Below, piece by piece: positions 23,420 to 31,302 of a stretch of DNA of 41,862 nucleotides. A model generated the notes under the pieces. It worked only from the letters and a program-made list of their open reading frames with translations. It was not told the DNA's origin and made no database searches. This DNA comes from a virus: positions 1 through 41,862 of the IMG/VR virus record IMGVR_UViG_3300045051_000115, one strand, 5' to 3'. Numbering within the stretch: position 1 is the first letter of the stretch; every line of letters starts with the position of its first letter. A program made the position numbers and the translations under genes.

Positions 23420-23839
23420 TTAATTGTCCTTGGCGATGAATGCGGCGAAGTTGATGCCGGTCGCGATGTTGCCGGCGATCAGCGTCGACAAGCGCACGTA
23501 GCGATACAGCGTGCCGCCTTCTTCGTTGCGGAACGGGATGACGTAGCGGCCGGCGGCGGACAGTGCGGCATCCATCGGAACGACCAGATTGCCGAAAACC
23601 TTCTTCGCCAGGCATACGCTGCCGCTCGTCATGGCGGCGACGTTCGAGCCTTCGAGCGAGACGGTGTAAATCTCGTCCCCGCTGCCGATTTCGCAGGCGC
23701 TCAGATCGATAACGATGTAGCCGTCGACCAGACCATTGCCGAGGTCGAGGATTGCTTCGTCGTGCGAGGCGGCGAGCAGGCCGGCGGCCTTGAGCGAAAG
23801 ATTCGCATCGTACGTAAATTGCCCGTATTGGTTTGCCAT
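23420..23839 (-). CDS. Capsid cement-like protein (Bbp16-type candidate)
   Basis: 139 residues from ATG 23839 with AAGGA upstream. It is beta-rich, with HDEAILDLGNGLVDGYIVID then EIYTVSLEGSN, and a C-terminal GTLYRYVRLSTLIAGNI. The layout resembles the Bbp16-family cement proteins that follow the major capsid gene in Bordetella-type phages. A longer upstream frame is arginine-rich shadow. The family is likely, not certain. Confidence 0.6.
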   Translation of the reverse strand: MANQYGQFTYDANLSLKAAGLLAASHDEAILDLGNGLVDGYIVIDLSACEIGSGDEIYTVSLEGSNVAAMTSGSVCLAKKVFGNLVVPMDAALSAAGRYVIPFRNEEGGTLYRYVRLSTLIAGNIATGINFAAFIAKDN

Positions 23840-23901
23840 TTGTTGGGTTCCTTGTGCGAGGAGTTCCGGGCCGCTGCGTTGGGAGCGGCCCGGTCTTGCG
23901 A

Positions 23902-24828
23902 TTACTTGACGATGGCGAGGTTGCCGATGTGCTTGATACGGGTCACGGCGCGGCCGTTGTAAATGGCGATGCCGTTGTACCACTCGACCCGAGTGCGGAA
24001 GACCGGCGCCGTCTGCAGTTCGCCCAGGTCGCGCACGTCGATCGTGCCGTTCTCGAGGCCGGTCAGCGCTTCGGGGCCGAACGATGCGACGTAGATCGAA
24101 GTCGCCGTATCCGTGCCGCTGTACGCAGCCTCGGTGAACGGCAGGATCTGATTGCCGTCGTTGTCCAGATCGAGCGCCAGAATCGGAAGATCGTTGTACA
24201 TCGCCACGCGGCGGCCGAGAGCGTCCTGCGTGTAGGTCACGTAGCCGAAGACGGCCGTATCACGGGCCGCAGCGGTGAACTTGCGCCGCATGGCCTTGGA
24301 CATGATCAGGTGCGTCGGATTGAGCGTCTGATCGATCGCCTCGTCGAGCACTGCCAGCGACAGCGCGGCGCCGTTTGCGGTTGTGCCGGCGCTGATGACC
24401 TGACTACCGACGGTGCGGACTTGCAGGCCGTCGAATTCGCGCGGATCACTCGCCGTGTCGCCCTTGATGAACTTGCGCGTCCAGGCGAGGCCCAGCGCGC
24501 GGACCTTCATGGCCTCGTGCACGGTGCGTTGCTTCGCGCCCTGCGTGTCGACGATGAACTTGTCGACGTCCAGATCGCCGCCGGCGATGACCAGCGCCTC
24601 GGTCTGCGGGTTCAGGATGCCGGTGGACGGCGTGTAGGACTCGTTCACCCCGCGGAAGCCGACGCCGGGATAAGCGCCCTCGCGGTTGTACTTGAGTGCG
24701 TTGCCGGTGATCGGCTCGAACGGGAGGTTCGTCAGAATGTCGGACGAGCCCGCGTACAGTTCGATGACGCCGGATTTGTAGACGTCGCCGGTTTCCAGTT
24801 TTGCTGCTTCGACCAGGGTCAGGCCCAT
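23902..24828 (-). CDS. Major capsid protein
   Basis: 308 residues. The order MGLTLVEAAKLETGD, SSDILTNLPFEPI, NALKYNREG, then a central region with NPTHLIMSKAMRRKF and C-terminal TAPVFRTRVEWYNGIAIYNG are typical of HK97-fold capsid proteins. AAGGA lies upstream of ATG 24828, fitting high expression. It follows the scaffold gene as usual. No long N-terminal delta domain is present; the separate scaffold gene takes that role. Confidence 0.9.
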   Translation of the reverse strand: MGLTLVEAAKLETGDVYKSGVIELYAGSSDILTNLPFEPITGNALKYNREGAYPGVGFRGVNESYTPSTGILNPQTEALVIAGGDLDVDKFIVDTQGAKQRTVHEAMKVRALGLAWTRKFIKGDTASDPREFDGLQVRTVGSQVISAGTTANGAALSLAVLDEAIDQTLNPTHLIMSKAMRRKFTAAARDTAVFGYVTYTQDALGRRVAMYNDLPILALDLDNDGNQILPFTEAAYSGTDTATSIYVASFGPEALTGLENGTIDVRDLGELQTAPVFRTRVEWYNGIAIYNGRAVTRIKHIGNLAIVK

Positions 24829-24843
24829 GATGGGTTCCTTACG

Positions 24844-25449
24844 TTATGTTTTCGTGGCCCGGCCCGCATCCATCCGCGCAGTCGGGGACAGCTTCATCGC
24901 CTCAGCCCCCGTGACCGCTGCTGCACCGCCGAGAGCCCCGCCCCCGCCGTTCTGCGCCGCTGTCACGAAGTGCTTTCCTTCGTCGCCCGCCGCCCATTCC
25001 TTGACGTAGTCGCCCAGCGCCTTGTCCCCGACCTTGGCGATCCGGTTCTCACCGTCCGCCACGATCTGCACACTGCCCCGGAGCATCGCCTGCGCCGCCT
25101 TCAAGTGGACCGCGTTCGTTACGCCATGCTTCGTCAGTTCGCCCACGAGTCCGTTGTCGATCAGCAGTCGCTGCGTAAAGCCCGATTCGTCCGCGAGCTG
25201 CTTGGCGGCGGTTTCGGCGGCTTTCGTCGCGTCCTTCGCCTGCTTCTGCGCTGCGGCCAGTTCGCCGGTCAGCTTGTCGACTTGGTCGGCAAGTGCTTGG
25301 TGCTCGGCGGGGTCAATTTCGGCCCCTCGCTTGGCTTTATTCAGCTTCCCTACCAGTTCCTTGTTTTTCTCGACAAGGCCGGTTGTTGCTTCTTCGACAG
25401 CCGCGGCAATCGCGGCCTTTACTTCCGGGTCGTTCGCGTCAAACGTCAT
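24844..25449 (-). CDS. Capsid scaffold protein
   Basis: 201 residues from ATG 25449 with AAAGGA upstream. It is highly helical and charged: an acidic start (MTFDANDPEVKAAIAAAVEE), a coiled coil at about 25-90 (DQVDKLTGELAAAQKQAKDA), then RLLIDNGLVGELTKHGV. This matches phage scaffolding proteins that shape the procapsid and leave before maturation. No protease motif is visible. Directly upstream of the capsid gene. Confidence 0.85.
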   Translation of the reverse strand: MTFDANDPEVKAAIAAAVEEATTGLVEKNKELVGKLNKAKRGAEIDPAEHQALADQVDKLTGELAAAQKQAKDATKAAETAAKQLADESGFTQRLLIDNGLVGELTKHGVTNAVHLKAAQAMLRGSVQIVADGENRIAKVGDKALGDYVKEWAAGDEGKHFVTAAQNGGGGALGGAAAVTGAEAMKLSPTARMDAGRATKT

Positions 25450-25530
25450 GGGTTGTCCTTTGGACGATTGGTAGGGCTTGGCCCCGAATCCGAGGGCGGG
25501 CATTACCCGCCGTGCATGCGCGTTGTACGC

Positions 25531-25592
25531 CGTGCGATATCGCACGTCAAGAAATAATTGCTTTTGCGATATTTTCGGCTATGATATGGCGC
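25531..25592 (+). promoter_or_regulatory. Promoter and operators of the head-cluster cassette
   Basis: TTGCTT (25558-25563), a 16-base spacer and TATGAT (25580-25585) make a good sigma-70 promoter; the predicted start at about 25592 abuts the ATG at 25593, implying a leaderless mRNA. The -35 overlaps ATTGCTTTTGCGAT (25557-25570), one mismatch from ATCGCTTTTGCGAT at the right early promoter. A perfect 16-bp palindrome CGTGCGATATCGCACG lies 25 bp upstream centre to centre (25531-25546). The site is therefore probably bound by the phage repressor or Cro-like protein. Confidence 0.65.
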
Positions 25593-25874
25593 ATGGATCG
25601 CGGAATACTGCCCCTCCTCGCCGAACAAGCCGGATTTACGCTACGGCAGCGTGTGGCGTTACAGGCCAAGCTGCAGCGATTCGCCGAGCTGGTCGAGCGA
25701 TCCGAAGCGCCGCCGCCACGCCGGCCAGAAGCTCCGGCGAGTCGGTTTACCCCTGAGTCCGAGCGCCCGGTACGCCTCGTGACTTGCGTAGAATGCGAGC
25801 ATGAGTACGACGGAGCGCGTAAGGCACGCTGCCCCGCCTGCGGCTCATTCATCAGAAAGGATGCAACGTCATGA
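25593..25874 (+). CDS. Zinc-ribbon protein, first gene of the inserted rightward cassette
   Basis: 93 residues from ATG 25593. The helical N-terminal part (LAEQAGFTLRQRVALQAKLQ) is followed by a Pro/Arg-rich linker and a C-terminal zinc ribbon CVECEHEYDG...CPACGSF. The ribbon suggests binding of nucleic acid or RNA polymerase. It runs against the direction of the surrounding late genes and has its own operator-bearing promoter. Its TGA overlaps the next ATG. An alternative ATG at 25581 would lie inside the -10 box. Confidence 0.7.
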   Translation: MDRGILPLLAEQAGFTLRQRVALQAKLQRFAELVERSEAPPPRRPEAPASRFTPESERPVRLVTCVECEHEYDGARKARCPACGSFIRKDATS

Positions 25875-26089
25875 GCGACCGTCTTACTTTGGAAATTGAC
25901 TGCGACCGGGGAACCGTCACAGCGTCAAACGATTTGATGGACTCCCGAGAGCTGGGCCGGGCGCTCGAAACGTCCAAGGCGTCACTTATCGCTCAACTGC
26001 TGCTCCCCGAAATCCGCCGCATGATGCAAACGCCGAAAGCGGACCTGATGCGCGAGCACCTGGCGCTGCTGCAAAAGGACGCGGAGTAA
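25871..26089 (+). CDS. Small hypothetical protein, cassette gene 2
   Basis: 72 residues from ATG 25871 with AGAAAGGA upstream and ATGA coupling to gene 1. It contains LTLEIDCDRGTVTASND and a long helix (ETSKASLIAQLLLPEIRRMM). No membrane segment, signal or known motif. Coupled organisation supports a real gene; function unknown. Confidence 0.65.
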   Translation: MSDRLTLEIDCDRGTVTASNDLMDSRELGRALETSKASLIAQLLLPEIRRMMQTPKADLMREHLALLQKDAE

Positions 26090-26271
26090 TGGGGCACTCG
26101 AACCGGAAATCGAAGCGCCGGATACGAGAACTCAAGGCACCTAAAGCGCTCCGCCCGATCGACTGGAAAAACGGAGTTTCCTACGAAGTCGGCGACCGCG
26201 TCATTCTCCGCGGCGAGGAGGTCATCATCGTCGGCACAGGAAATAGCGAGTATCTGCCGCGCCCCGACTAG
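26089..26271 (+). CDS. Small basic protein, cassette gene 3
   Basis: 60 residues, sharing one base with the preceding stop (TAATG). A strongly basic N terminus (HSNRKSKRRIRELKAPK) is followed by a small SH3/KOW-like beta part (SYEVGDRVILRGEEVIIVG). Binding to RNA or DNA is plausible. It ends 4 bases inside the convergent Mu F-like gene. Function unknown. Confidence 0.65.
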   Translation: MGHSNRKSKRRIRELKAPKALRPIDWKNGVSYEVGDRVILRGEEVIIVGTGNSEYLPRPD

Positions 26272-27269
26272 CCGTACTTAGCCCATAGCGCCTCGAGCGT
26301 CAGCGGCCGCCCCTGCCCGTTGACCAAATCCTGCAGGGACAGGCGCCCCTCGCGCCACAAATCCGCCCGCCCCGGCCCGAGGACGTCATTCGCCACGCTG
26401 GACGGCTGGCGGTCGAGCCATTGCGCGAACGTGGTCGACGCCGATACCGGCCCGTTGCGGCTCGCGCGCATCCCCTGCGGCGGCTCGGGCATATCGCTCC
26501 CCAGCTCGCGCCAGGTCTTCGTATCGGGGACGATGACGCATCGGTCGTTGAAATGGATCGGCGGCACGCGCCAAACGATGGCGTGCCCGATCGGCTGGCC
26601 GCCCGGCCGCCAGCGCAGATCCGCACGAGCTGCGCAAGCTGGGCATACGTGCCCGTCAAGCGCCGTCAGCCAGCGATAGGCGGCGATCAGGTCTTGATTC
26701 TCGCGGAACGTCGCCATGCGCGCCTCGTTCGCCACCGTAGCGACGCCCGTCTGCACGAGCGCCGCGGCGTTGCGCCGGGAAATATCCATAACGCCGGGGA
26801 AGCCGGCACGGCCGGCGATCCGGTAAATGATCTGCTGGTTCGTCTCGTTCGCCGCCAGCCCTTGACGCACCGCCGCGGCGAAGCGCCAGGCCGTATCGTC
26901 CGCCTGCCTCGCCCACCACGCGCGCTGCGTCGCCCCTTGGATCAGAATGTCGTCGGCGAAGGCGGACAGATCCGGCGCGGTCGGCGTGATGCTCGGCGGT
27001 ACGCCGGCCGCCAGCGTAACGACCGCTGCAGCCGCGGCGACGGTCGGCAGTCCGTTCGTCGTGGCGCTCATGGCCGCCGCCGCCTCGCCGTAGCGCTGGG
27101 CGATCAGGTCGCGCGCCTCGGCGAGCAGTGAATCGACGCGCCCCCGATTGACGACGGCCGCCGCCAGCTCGCGCTGCAGCTTGTCGAGCACGGGCTGCAC
27201 GCGGGCGCGCGTCTCGGCGTCGAGCCGCAGGACGTCGAGCTGGAACGCTATCGAGGAGTCGACGGGCAC
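26268..27269 (-). CDS. Minor head protein, Mu gpF/SPP1 gp7-like
   Basis: 333 residues from GTG 27269. The helical body ends in the conserved head-morphogenesis segment: TGVATVANEARMATFRENQD, YRWLTALDGHVCPACAARA and WRVPPIHFNDRCVIVP, with a Cys pair and His/Cys that could bind metal. The family consists of minor capsid proteins found near the portal vertex and needed for head assembly or DNA ejection. It follows the portal gene directly, as expected. Confidence 0.85.
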   Translation of the reverse strand: MPVDSSIAFQLDVLRLDAETRARVQPVLDKLQRELAAAVVNRGRVDSLLAEARDLIAQRYGEAAAAMSATTNGLPTVAAAAAVVTLAAGVPPSITPTAPDLSAFADDILIQGATQRAWWARQADDTAWRFAAAVRQGLAANETNQQIIYRIAGRAGFPGVMDISRRNAAALVQTGVATVANEARMATFRENQDLIAAYRWLTALDGHVCPACAARADLRWRPGGQPIGHAIVWRVPPIHFNDRCVIVPDTKTWRELGSDMPEPPQGMRASRNGPVSASTTFAQWLDRQPSSVANDVLGPGRADLWREGRLSLQDLVNGQGRPLTLEALWAKYG

Positions 27270-27270
27270 G

Positions 27271-28752
27271 CTACGCCCCCGCCGCCACGACCGGCGCGGC
27301 CATCTTGGGCGGCTGCGCCCCGATACGCGCCTGCTCCTCCTCGAACGTGACGTCAGGCTCGATCACTTCGCGCGCCTGCAGATTGTCGAAAAGCACCTGA
27401 TCGGAGATAGCCCCGGCCTGCCACGCCCCGACAAGCGCCGTCAATTCCTGCGCCGTCATGCCCGTGGGGGCGAAGTCGCGGCAAATCTCGTACTTGACCG
27501 CGGACGCGTCGGCGCCGGCCCATTGTGCAAACCAGCCGAGCGCCCGAGTCATGCCGAGGCTAATCGTCTGAGCCATCGAAGCGAGTAGCGATTCCTCGCC
27601 CTTGCGATGCTGGGCGACCGTTTCGGCCGTTTCGACCTTGGCCTTCTGCGCTTCGAGCATCCGGGCGCCGAGGACGGCCATCTGCGTCTTCTTGTCTTCA
27701 AGGTTGAGCCGCAGTGCCTCGAACGTGCCGGACGTCTCGACGAAATACGCCTTGGCGTCCGACTGAGGCAAGCAGTTAGCGGACGGACCCCCGATGTAGA
27801 TTTTCGACGCCGACTCGCCCGGCGTTGCGACGGCTGGCGAGTACCCCGAAATGAACAGCGTCGGCAGGCCGGAGAAATGGCACCCGTGCTCGTAGTCGGC
27901 GCTGACGGTGTAGTGGTGCAAGTTCATGTCGACTAGGTCGATCAACGGCGGCTCGTCAATCTCCGGCCCGACGCAGTCCACGCCGATGATGGCGAACGGG
28001 ATAAACGGCATCGGCTTGCTGTCCATCAACGGGAAGACGTCGCCGCCGACCTTCTCATCCTTGCCGTTGGAATCGATACGATAGACGCGCTGCCGGTACC
28101 ACACGCCCGCGCGCCCCCCGACGATGCCCGCCGCCAGATCGAGCACGCGGTACCGTGTCTCGGTCACGTGCGCGAACTCATCGCCGCCGGTTACCTCGAC
28201 CTGTTCGACGAGCACCGCCTGCGATAGAACCGAAGCGTTGCCAATCCGCGTCACTCGCCAGTTGATGATTGACTCGGCCGGGTACATTTGCAACGTCGGA
28301 CGCAGCCCCGCCGCGGCAGCTTGGGCGACCGTCACGCCATCTGCGGCCGGCGCTTGGGGGTGATCAACGAGCACGCCGACGCGGCCCACGGTGAGCCCAT
28401 CCGCGACGATCTTCTGCGCAAACGTCGTCAGCGGATCGCCGGCCATGTTCACGTCGTCGAAGTATCCCTTCGGCCCGGCCGGCGCTTCGATCGTCTCGGG
28501 CTTGCGGAACATCATGCCCCTCAGCCCCGCGATCGTCCGCCAGGTCGCGTTAAAGAACGGCGTTCGAGCCAGGCGCGCGGCGTACGCCTTGCCCTCCTCC
28601 TCGGCCAGCTTGGGCAGGTACGTCTCGCCGGCCGCGTGAATAGCCGCCTCGCCGGCCGCTGCGTCGCGGCATTTCTTCCACTTCCCCACCATCGCATCGT
28701 ATGCCGGGTGGTGCGTGCGGACGCCTTTGTTCGTATCGCTCGTGCTCATCAT
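27271..28752 (-). CDS. Portal protein (DUF4055 type)
   Basis: 493 residues. It forms the dodecameric channel through which DNA is packaged and released. The DUF4055-type hallmark region is visible: ARTPFFNATWRTIAGLRGMM, then ADGLTVGRVGVLVDHP, IPFAIIGVDCVGPEID and LVDMNLHHYTVSADYEHGCH, plus a C-terminal helix region QKAKVETAETVAQHRKGE. The ATG at 28752 overlaps the large-terminase stop (ATGA), while the longer frame to 28932 is shadow. Confidence 0.9.
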   Translation of the reverse strand: MMSTSDTNKGVRTHHPAYDAMVGKWKKCRDAAAGEAAIHAAGETYLPKLAEEEGKAYAARLARTPFFNATWRTIAGLRGMMFRKPETIEAPAGPKGYFDDVNMAGDPLTTFAQKIVADGLTVGRVGVLVDHPQAPAADGVTVAQAAAAGLRPTLQMYPAESIINWRVTRIGNASVLSQAVLVEQVEVTGGDEFAHVTETRYRVLDLAAGIVGGRAGVWYRQRVYRIDSNGKDEKVGGDVFPLMDSKPMPFIPFAIIGVDCVGPEIDEPPLIDLVDMNLHHYTVSADYEHGCHFSGLPTLFISGYSPAVATPGESASKIYIGGPSANCLPQSDAKAYFVETSGTFEALRLNLEDKKTQMAVLGARMLEAQKAKVETAETVAQHRKGEESLLASMAQTISLGMTRALGWFAQWAGADASAVKYEICRDFAPTGMTAQELTALVGAWQAGAISDQVLFDNLQAREVIEPDVTFEEEQARIGAQPPKMAAPVVAAGA

Positions 28753-30014
28753 GTGCCCCCTACTCGTACCCGAACCATCGGGCGGATAATCGGAAATTCG
28801 TACGCGATCGGATAGCCGCTCGCATCGTTCTGGTGATCGAAGCCGGACTTCTTGTCGGGCTCGCCGTTCTTGTCGTACGCCTGCTGCTCGAAGCACGAGG
28901 CGACGGTCGGACAGGCGCGCGAGTTGACCCAAAGCTGACCGCGCTCGAATTGGCGGTTGACGGAGAGGATGCGGTCGCGGACGGCTGGATTCGTGCCGTT
29001 CGCCCGTACCTCGAACCCGGCTTGCTGTAGCACGGCGATATCAGACTTCGACGCGTCGACCGTCTTGCGACTCGCCCCCGACGCATCGGGGTAGATGACG
29101 ACCCGGCGCTGCGCGTCGTTGAGGATGCGCCAGCGCCCCCGGATCGCCTCGACCATCGCGGGCGTATCGAACACGTCGCGCAGTTCCGCTACGGCGTGCC
29201 ATCCGTTCGGGCGCAGGACGTAGATCGTCGCCGCCATCTTGCCGACGTTGAAATCCATGCCGATAAATAGCGGCTCGCCTGGCTGGATCGTCTCGTTCGA
29301 CTCGTGGCGCGTGCGGTTGTACCCGCGATAGACCGTCCCCGTCGTCAGGTTGCAGAATTGGCCGTCGATATACGCGGCGACCAGCTCGGCCGGGTACGTC
29401 TCGAACAGCGTCGGGATGTAGTCGGGCGGCAGGTTCGCCGCATTGGCGCGCGTGCTCGCCTGCACGATGCCGTAGTTGCGCGCCTTGTCCGGCTTCTCTG
29501 CGACGTCCGCGACGAACAGCTTATGCGTCGTACGGAAGCCCTCGGGCGTCGTCGTGACGTCCGCGCCGTTGCCCGCGTTCTCCCAACGCAGGCGCGCGAT
29601 GATCTTCCGCCACGCCTTCATCGCCTTGGCGGGGTCGAGCACGTCGAACTCGTCGATCATCGCCCGACCGATCTTGAAGCCGACGATGCGATCGGGATGC
29701 TCCATGCTGCGGCAGATCGTCGTACCGCGATAGACGCGGCCCGAGTAGAAGTCGACCTCGTGCACGCCTTCGCGCACCTTGACCCGCAGTCCGAGCCCGT
29801 GCGCTACCTCCTCCACGGTCGGATAGAAAATGTCGCGGATGTGCGGATACGTGGGGGCGAAGTAGCCATACGACACGCGCGGCGACTGCCAGAAGTGCGC
29901 CCCCATTGCCGAGCAACCGGCCCAAGTCTTCCCGCTGCCGAATCCGCCGACGTACGCGCGGAACTTGTTCGGCATTTGCAGGAACGCGGCCTGCGGGACG
30001 TTAAGCGCTGGCAT
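28749..30014 (-). CDS. terL: Terminase large subunit
   Basis: 421 residues. It is the ATP-driven packaging motor and nuclease. Walker A is GGFGSGKT (23-30), Walker B MIDEFD (119-124), and the RNase H-like nuclease acidic residues are Asp254 (GMDFNVG), Asp310 (YPDASGA) and Asp393/397 (FDHQNDASG). Compact length without extra domains. It overlaps the small subunit by 14 bases and is coupled to the portal. Confidence 0.95.
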   Translation of the reverse strand: MPALNVPQAAFLQMPNKFRAYVGGFGSGKTWAGCSAMGAHFWQSPRVSYGYFAPTYPHIRDIFYPTVEEVAHGLGLRVKVREGVHEVDFYSGRVYRGTTICRSMEHPDRIVGFKIGRAMIDEFDVLDPAKAMKAWRKIIARLRWENAGNGADVTTTPEGFRTTHKLFVADVAEKPDKARNYGIVQASTRANAANLPPDYIPTLFETYPAELVAAYIDGQFCNLTTGTVYRGYNRTRHESNETIQPGEPLFIGMDFNVGKMAATIYVLRPNGWHAVAELRDVFDTPAMVEAIRGRWRILNDAQRRVVIYPDASGASRKTVDASKSDIAVLQQAGFEVRANGTNPAVRDRILSVNRQFERGQLWVNSRACPTVASCFEQQAYDKNGEPDKKSGFDHQNDASGYPIAYEFPIIRPMVRVRVGGT

Positions 30015-30525
30015 CGGGTACGCTCGCGTCGACGACCGTAAATACGATTTGCTTCGGCTCCGGCGCCTCGCCCTCGGACGGGTCGGCGTCGCGCAGCATG
30101 CCTTTGTGGCGCATGAGCAGTTCGAGCGCCTTCGCAGGGTCGACGCGCTTGATCTTGAGCGCGCTCCCCCACTGGCCCGGCTTCTCGGACACTTCGACGA
30201 CCATCGCCGCCTCGTCCTCGGTCAGTGTCTCGCTGTCGTAGAGCCGCACGCCCCGCTCGCCCCACGCGGCCAGGCTGCGCGTATCGCCGAACGCCCAGCG
30301 CTCCAACTGGCGCACGATCATGTCGCCGGTAATCTCGGTGCGGGCGTTGCGTTTCTCCGTCAATTCGACGATGCGCTCGTAGATGTGAGTTTTTGCGAGC
30401 AACTGTCCGCCGATCGCCCCGGCGCTTTCTTCGCTATAACCGGCACGACGAGCGGCGGCCGACGCGTTAAGGTCGACAAGGTATTCGCGGCAGAATCGCT
30501 CTTGTTTGGGGGTCAGCGTTTTCAC
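30001..30525 (-). CDS. terS: Terminase small subunit
   Basis: 174 residues from GTG 30525. The N-terminal DNA-binding part (KTLTPKQERFCREYLVDLNA, then ARRAGYSEESAGAIGGQLL) is the terminase_2 helix-turn-helix family; the central part is helical and the C terminus is an acidic/Pro tail. It recognises the packaging site, often within or close to its own gene. The longer frame from 30579 would run through the promoter-like region, so GTG 30525 is preferred. First gene of the late operon. Confidence 0.9.
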   Translation of the reverse strand: MKTLTPKQERFCREYLVDLNASAAARRAGYSEESAGAIGGQLLAKTHIYERIVELTEKRNARTEITGDMIVRQLERWAFGDTRSLAAWGERGVRLYDSETLTEDEAAMVVEVSEKPGQWGSALKIKRVDPAKALELLMRHKGMLRDADPSEGEAPEPKQIVFTVVDASVPDASA

Positions 30526-30561
30526 GGCATGCGATATATCACGGGCATGCAACAGGGGCAA
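30526..30561 (-). promoter_or_regulatory. Candidate late promoter for the structural operon
   Basis: Reading minus: TTGCCC (30561-30556), 17-base spacer, TATATC (30538-30533). The predicted start is at about 30526, next to GTG 30525, so the message would be leaderless. The -10 overlaps TGCGATATATCAC (plus strand 30530-30542), which shares TGCGATAT with the repressor operators. A late activator may be needed since the boxes are weak. No other minus-strand promoter stands out before this 22-kb gene block. Confidence 0.35.
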
Positions 30562-30567
30562 GAAAAA

Positions 30568-30850
30568 CCTTTGGCCCACAGCGGCCCGCAGCGGCCCACT
30601 ACCTGCGGGCCACCCTAACTATCTGTTTTATAGTAGTAATGTACCCTTTGGCCCACTGGCCCACAGCTTTCTCTATCCCCATACGTAGGGTATATATGGG
30701 TCTATATGTATAGGGTAAATAGACATATATCGTATAAACATATACCGTTCCTATAGTGGGATTGAAAAGCTGCGGGCTGCGGGCCAGTGGGCCAAATACC
30801 GCCCAAATCGCGCGTAATCAACGACCTATAATTTCGCGTTTGGCCCGCTG
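30568..30850. other. Candidate replication origin: iterons and AT-rich core
   Basis: No gene fits here. Four copies of TTTGGCCCRC occur: 30570-30579, 30647-30656, inverted at 30787-30796, and 30839-30848. A perfect 16-bp inverted repeat TTTGGCCCACTGGCCC (30647-30662) with GGGCCAGTGGGCCAAA (30781-30796) flanks about 95 bp of unusually AT-rich DNA rich in TATAT and CATATA strings, in a GC-rich genome. Iterons plus an unwinding element suit a replication origin for the primase-helicase encoded nearby. A packaging site or partition-like site is the main alternative, since the terminase small subunit lies next to it. Confidence 0.5.
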
Positions 30851-30857
30851 CAACATA

Positions 30858-30900
30858 TTGACAGTAACCGCCATATAATATAGTCTTCGAGATAGGAGGA
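30858..30900 (+). promoter_or_regulatory. Promoter and strong ribosome site of the 130-aa gene
   Basis: TTGACA (30858-30863) and TATAGT (30879-30884) are 15 bases apart; TATAAT at 30874-30879 is an alternative -10 with a poorer -35. AGGAGGA follows at 30894-30900, 9 bases before ATG 30910, giving a near-consensus ribosome site. No operator motif is visible, so this gene may be expressed when the early promoters are repressed. Confidence 0.6.
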
Positions 30901-30909
30901 AATACGGGT

Positions 30910-31302
30910 ATGGAACGATCCGAAGCGATAATGCGGGGGCTCCCGACGTACGATACGGGGCGCTCGTGCGTCCACGGGCACCCCTCGATCCGCTACACGA
31001 AGACGGGGATATGTGTCGAATGCGCTAAATCGAACACCACGCGGTCGCGACAGAAGGCGGCGAAGATGATCGCGGCGAAGGAAATCGGGCTAAAGCGGGT
31101 GGACGCGTGGGTGCATCGGGACGACTTCGAGATAGTGCGGGCGACGATCAACGCCGCCAATCTGATGCGCGGGTTGCCCCTTCTAGACGAGCCCGCTGCG
31201 CCCGCCCCGTCGCGCCGGATGACCGACGACGAGATTTACCAGGCGCACGTCAGCATCCACGGCAAAGACGTTGCCGACAAGCTCAGACTAGGCGGCCTGT
31301 AA
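30910..31302 (+). CDS. Small zinc-finger-like protein beside the putative origin
   Basis: 130 residues. CVHGHPSIRYTKTGICVEC gives a Cys-x2-Gly-His...Cys-x2-Cys cluster seen in phage HNH-adjacent and other small zinc proteins. A basic helical segment (TRSRQKAAKMIAAKEIGLKR) follows, then a C-terminal part rich in Pro and helical (DDEIYQAHVSIHGKDVADKL). It is alone on the plus strand, with a strong promoter, and converges on the primase-helicase gene (15-base overlap at the stops). A replication or regulatory role is likely but unproven. Confidence 0.65.
   Translation: MERSEAIMRGLPTYDTGRSCVHGHPSIRYTKTGICVECAKSNTTRSRQKAAKMIAAKEIGLKRVDAWVHRDDFEIVRATINAANLMRGLPLLDEPAAPAPSRRMTDDEIYQAHVSIHGKDVADKLRLGGL

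Noticed and set aside
22464-23615. Minus-strand frame of 383 codons spanning three head genes
   Set aside because: Low-complexity Arg/Asp/Gly sequence that overlaps three genes with better starts and recognisable proteins.
23833-25557. Plus-strand frame of 574 codons opposite the capsid and scaffold genes
   Set aside because: Antisense shadow; the minus-strand frames have Shine-Dalgarno sequences and capsid/scaffold features. Only the separate genes from 25593 onwards are accepted on this strand.
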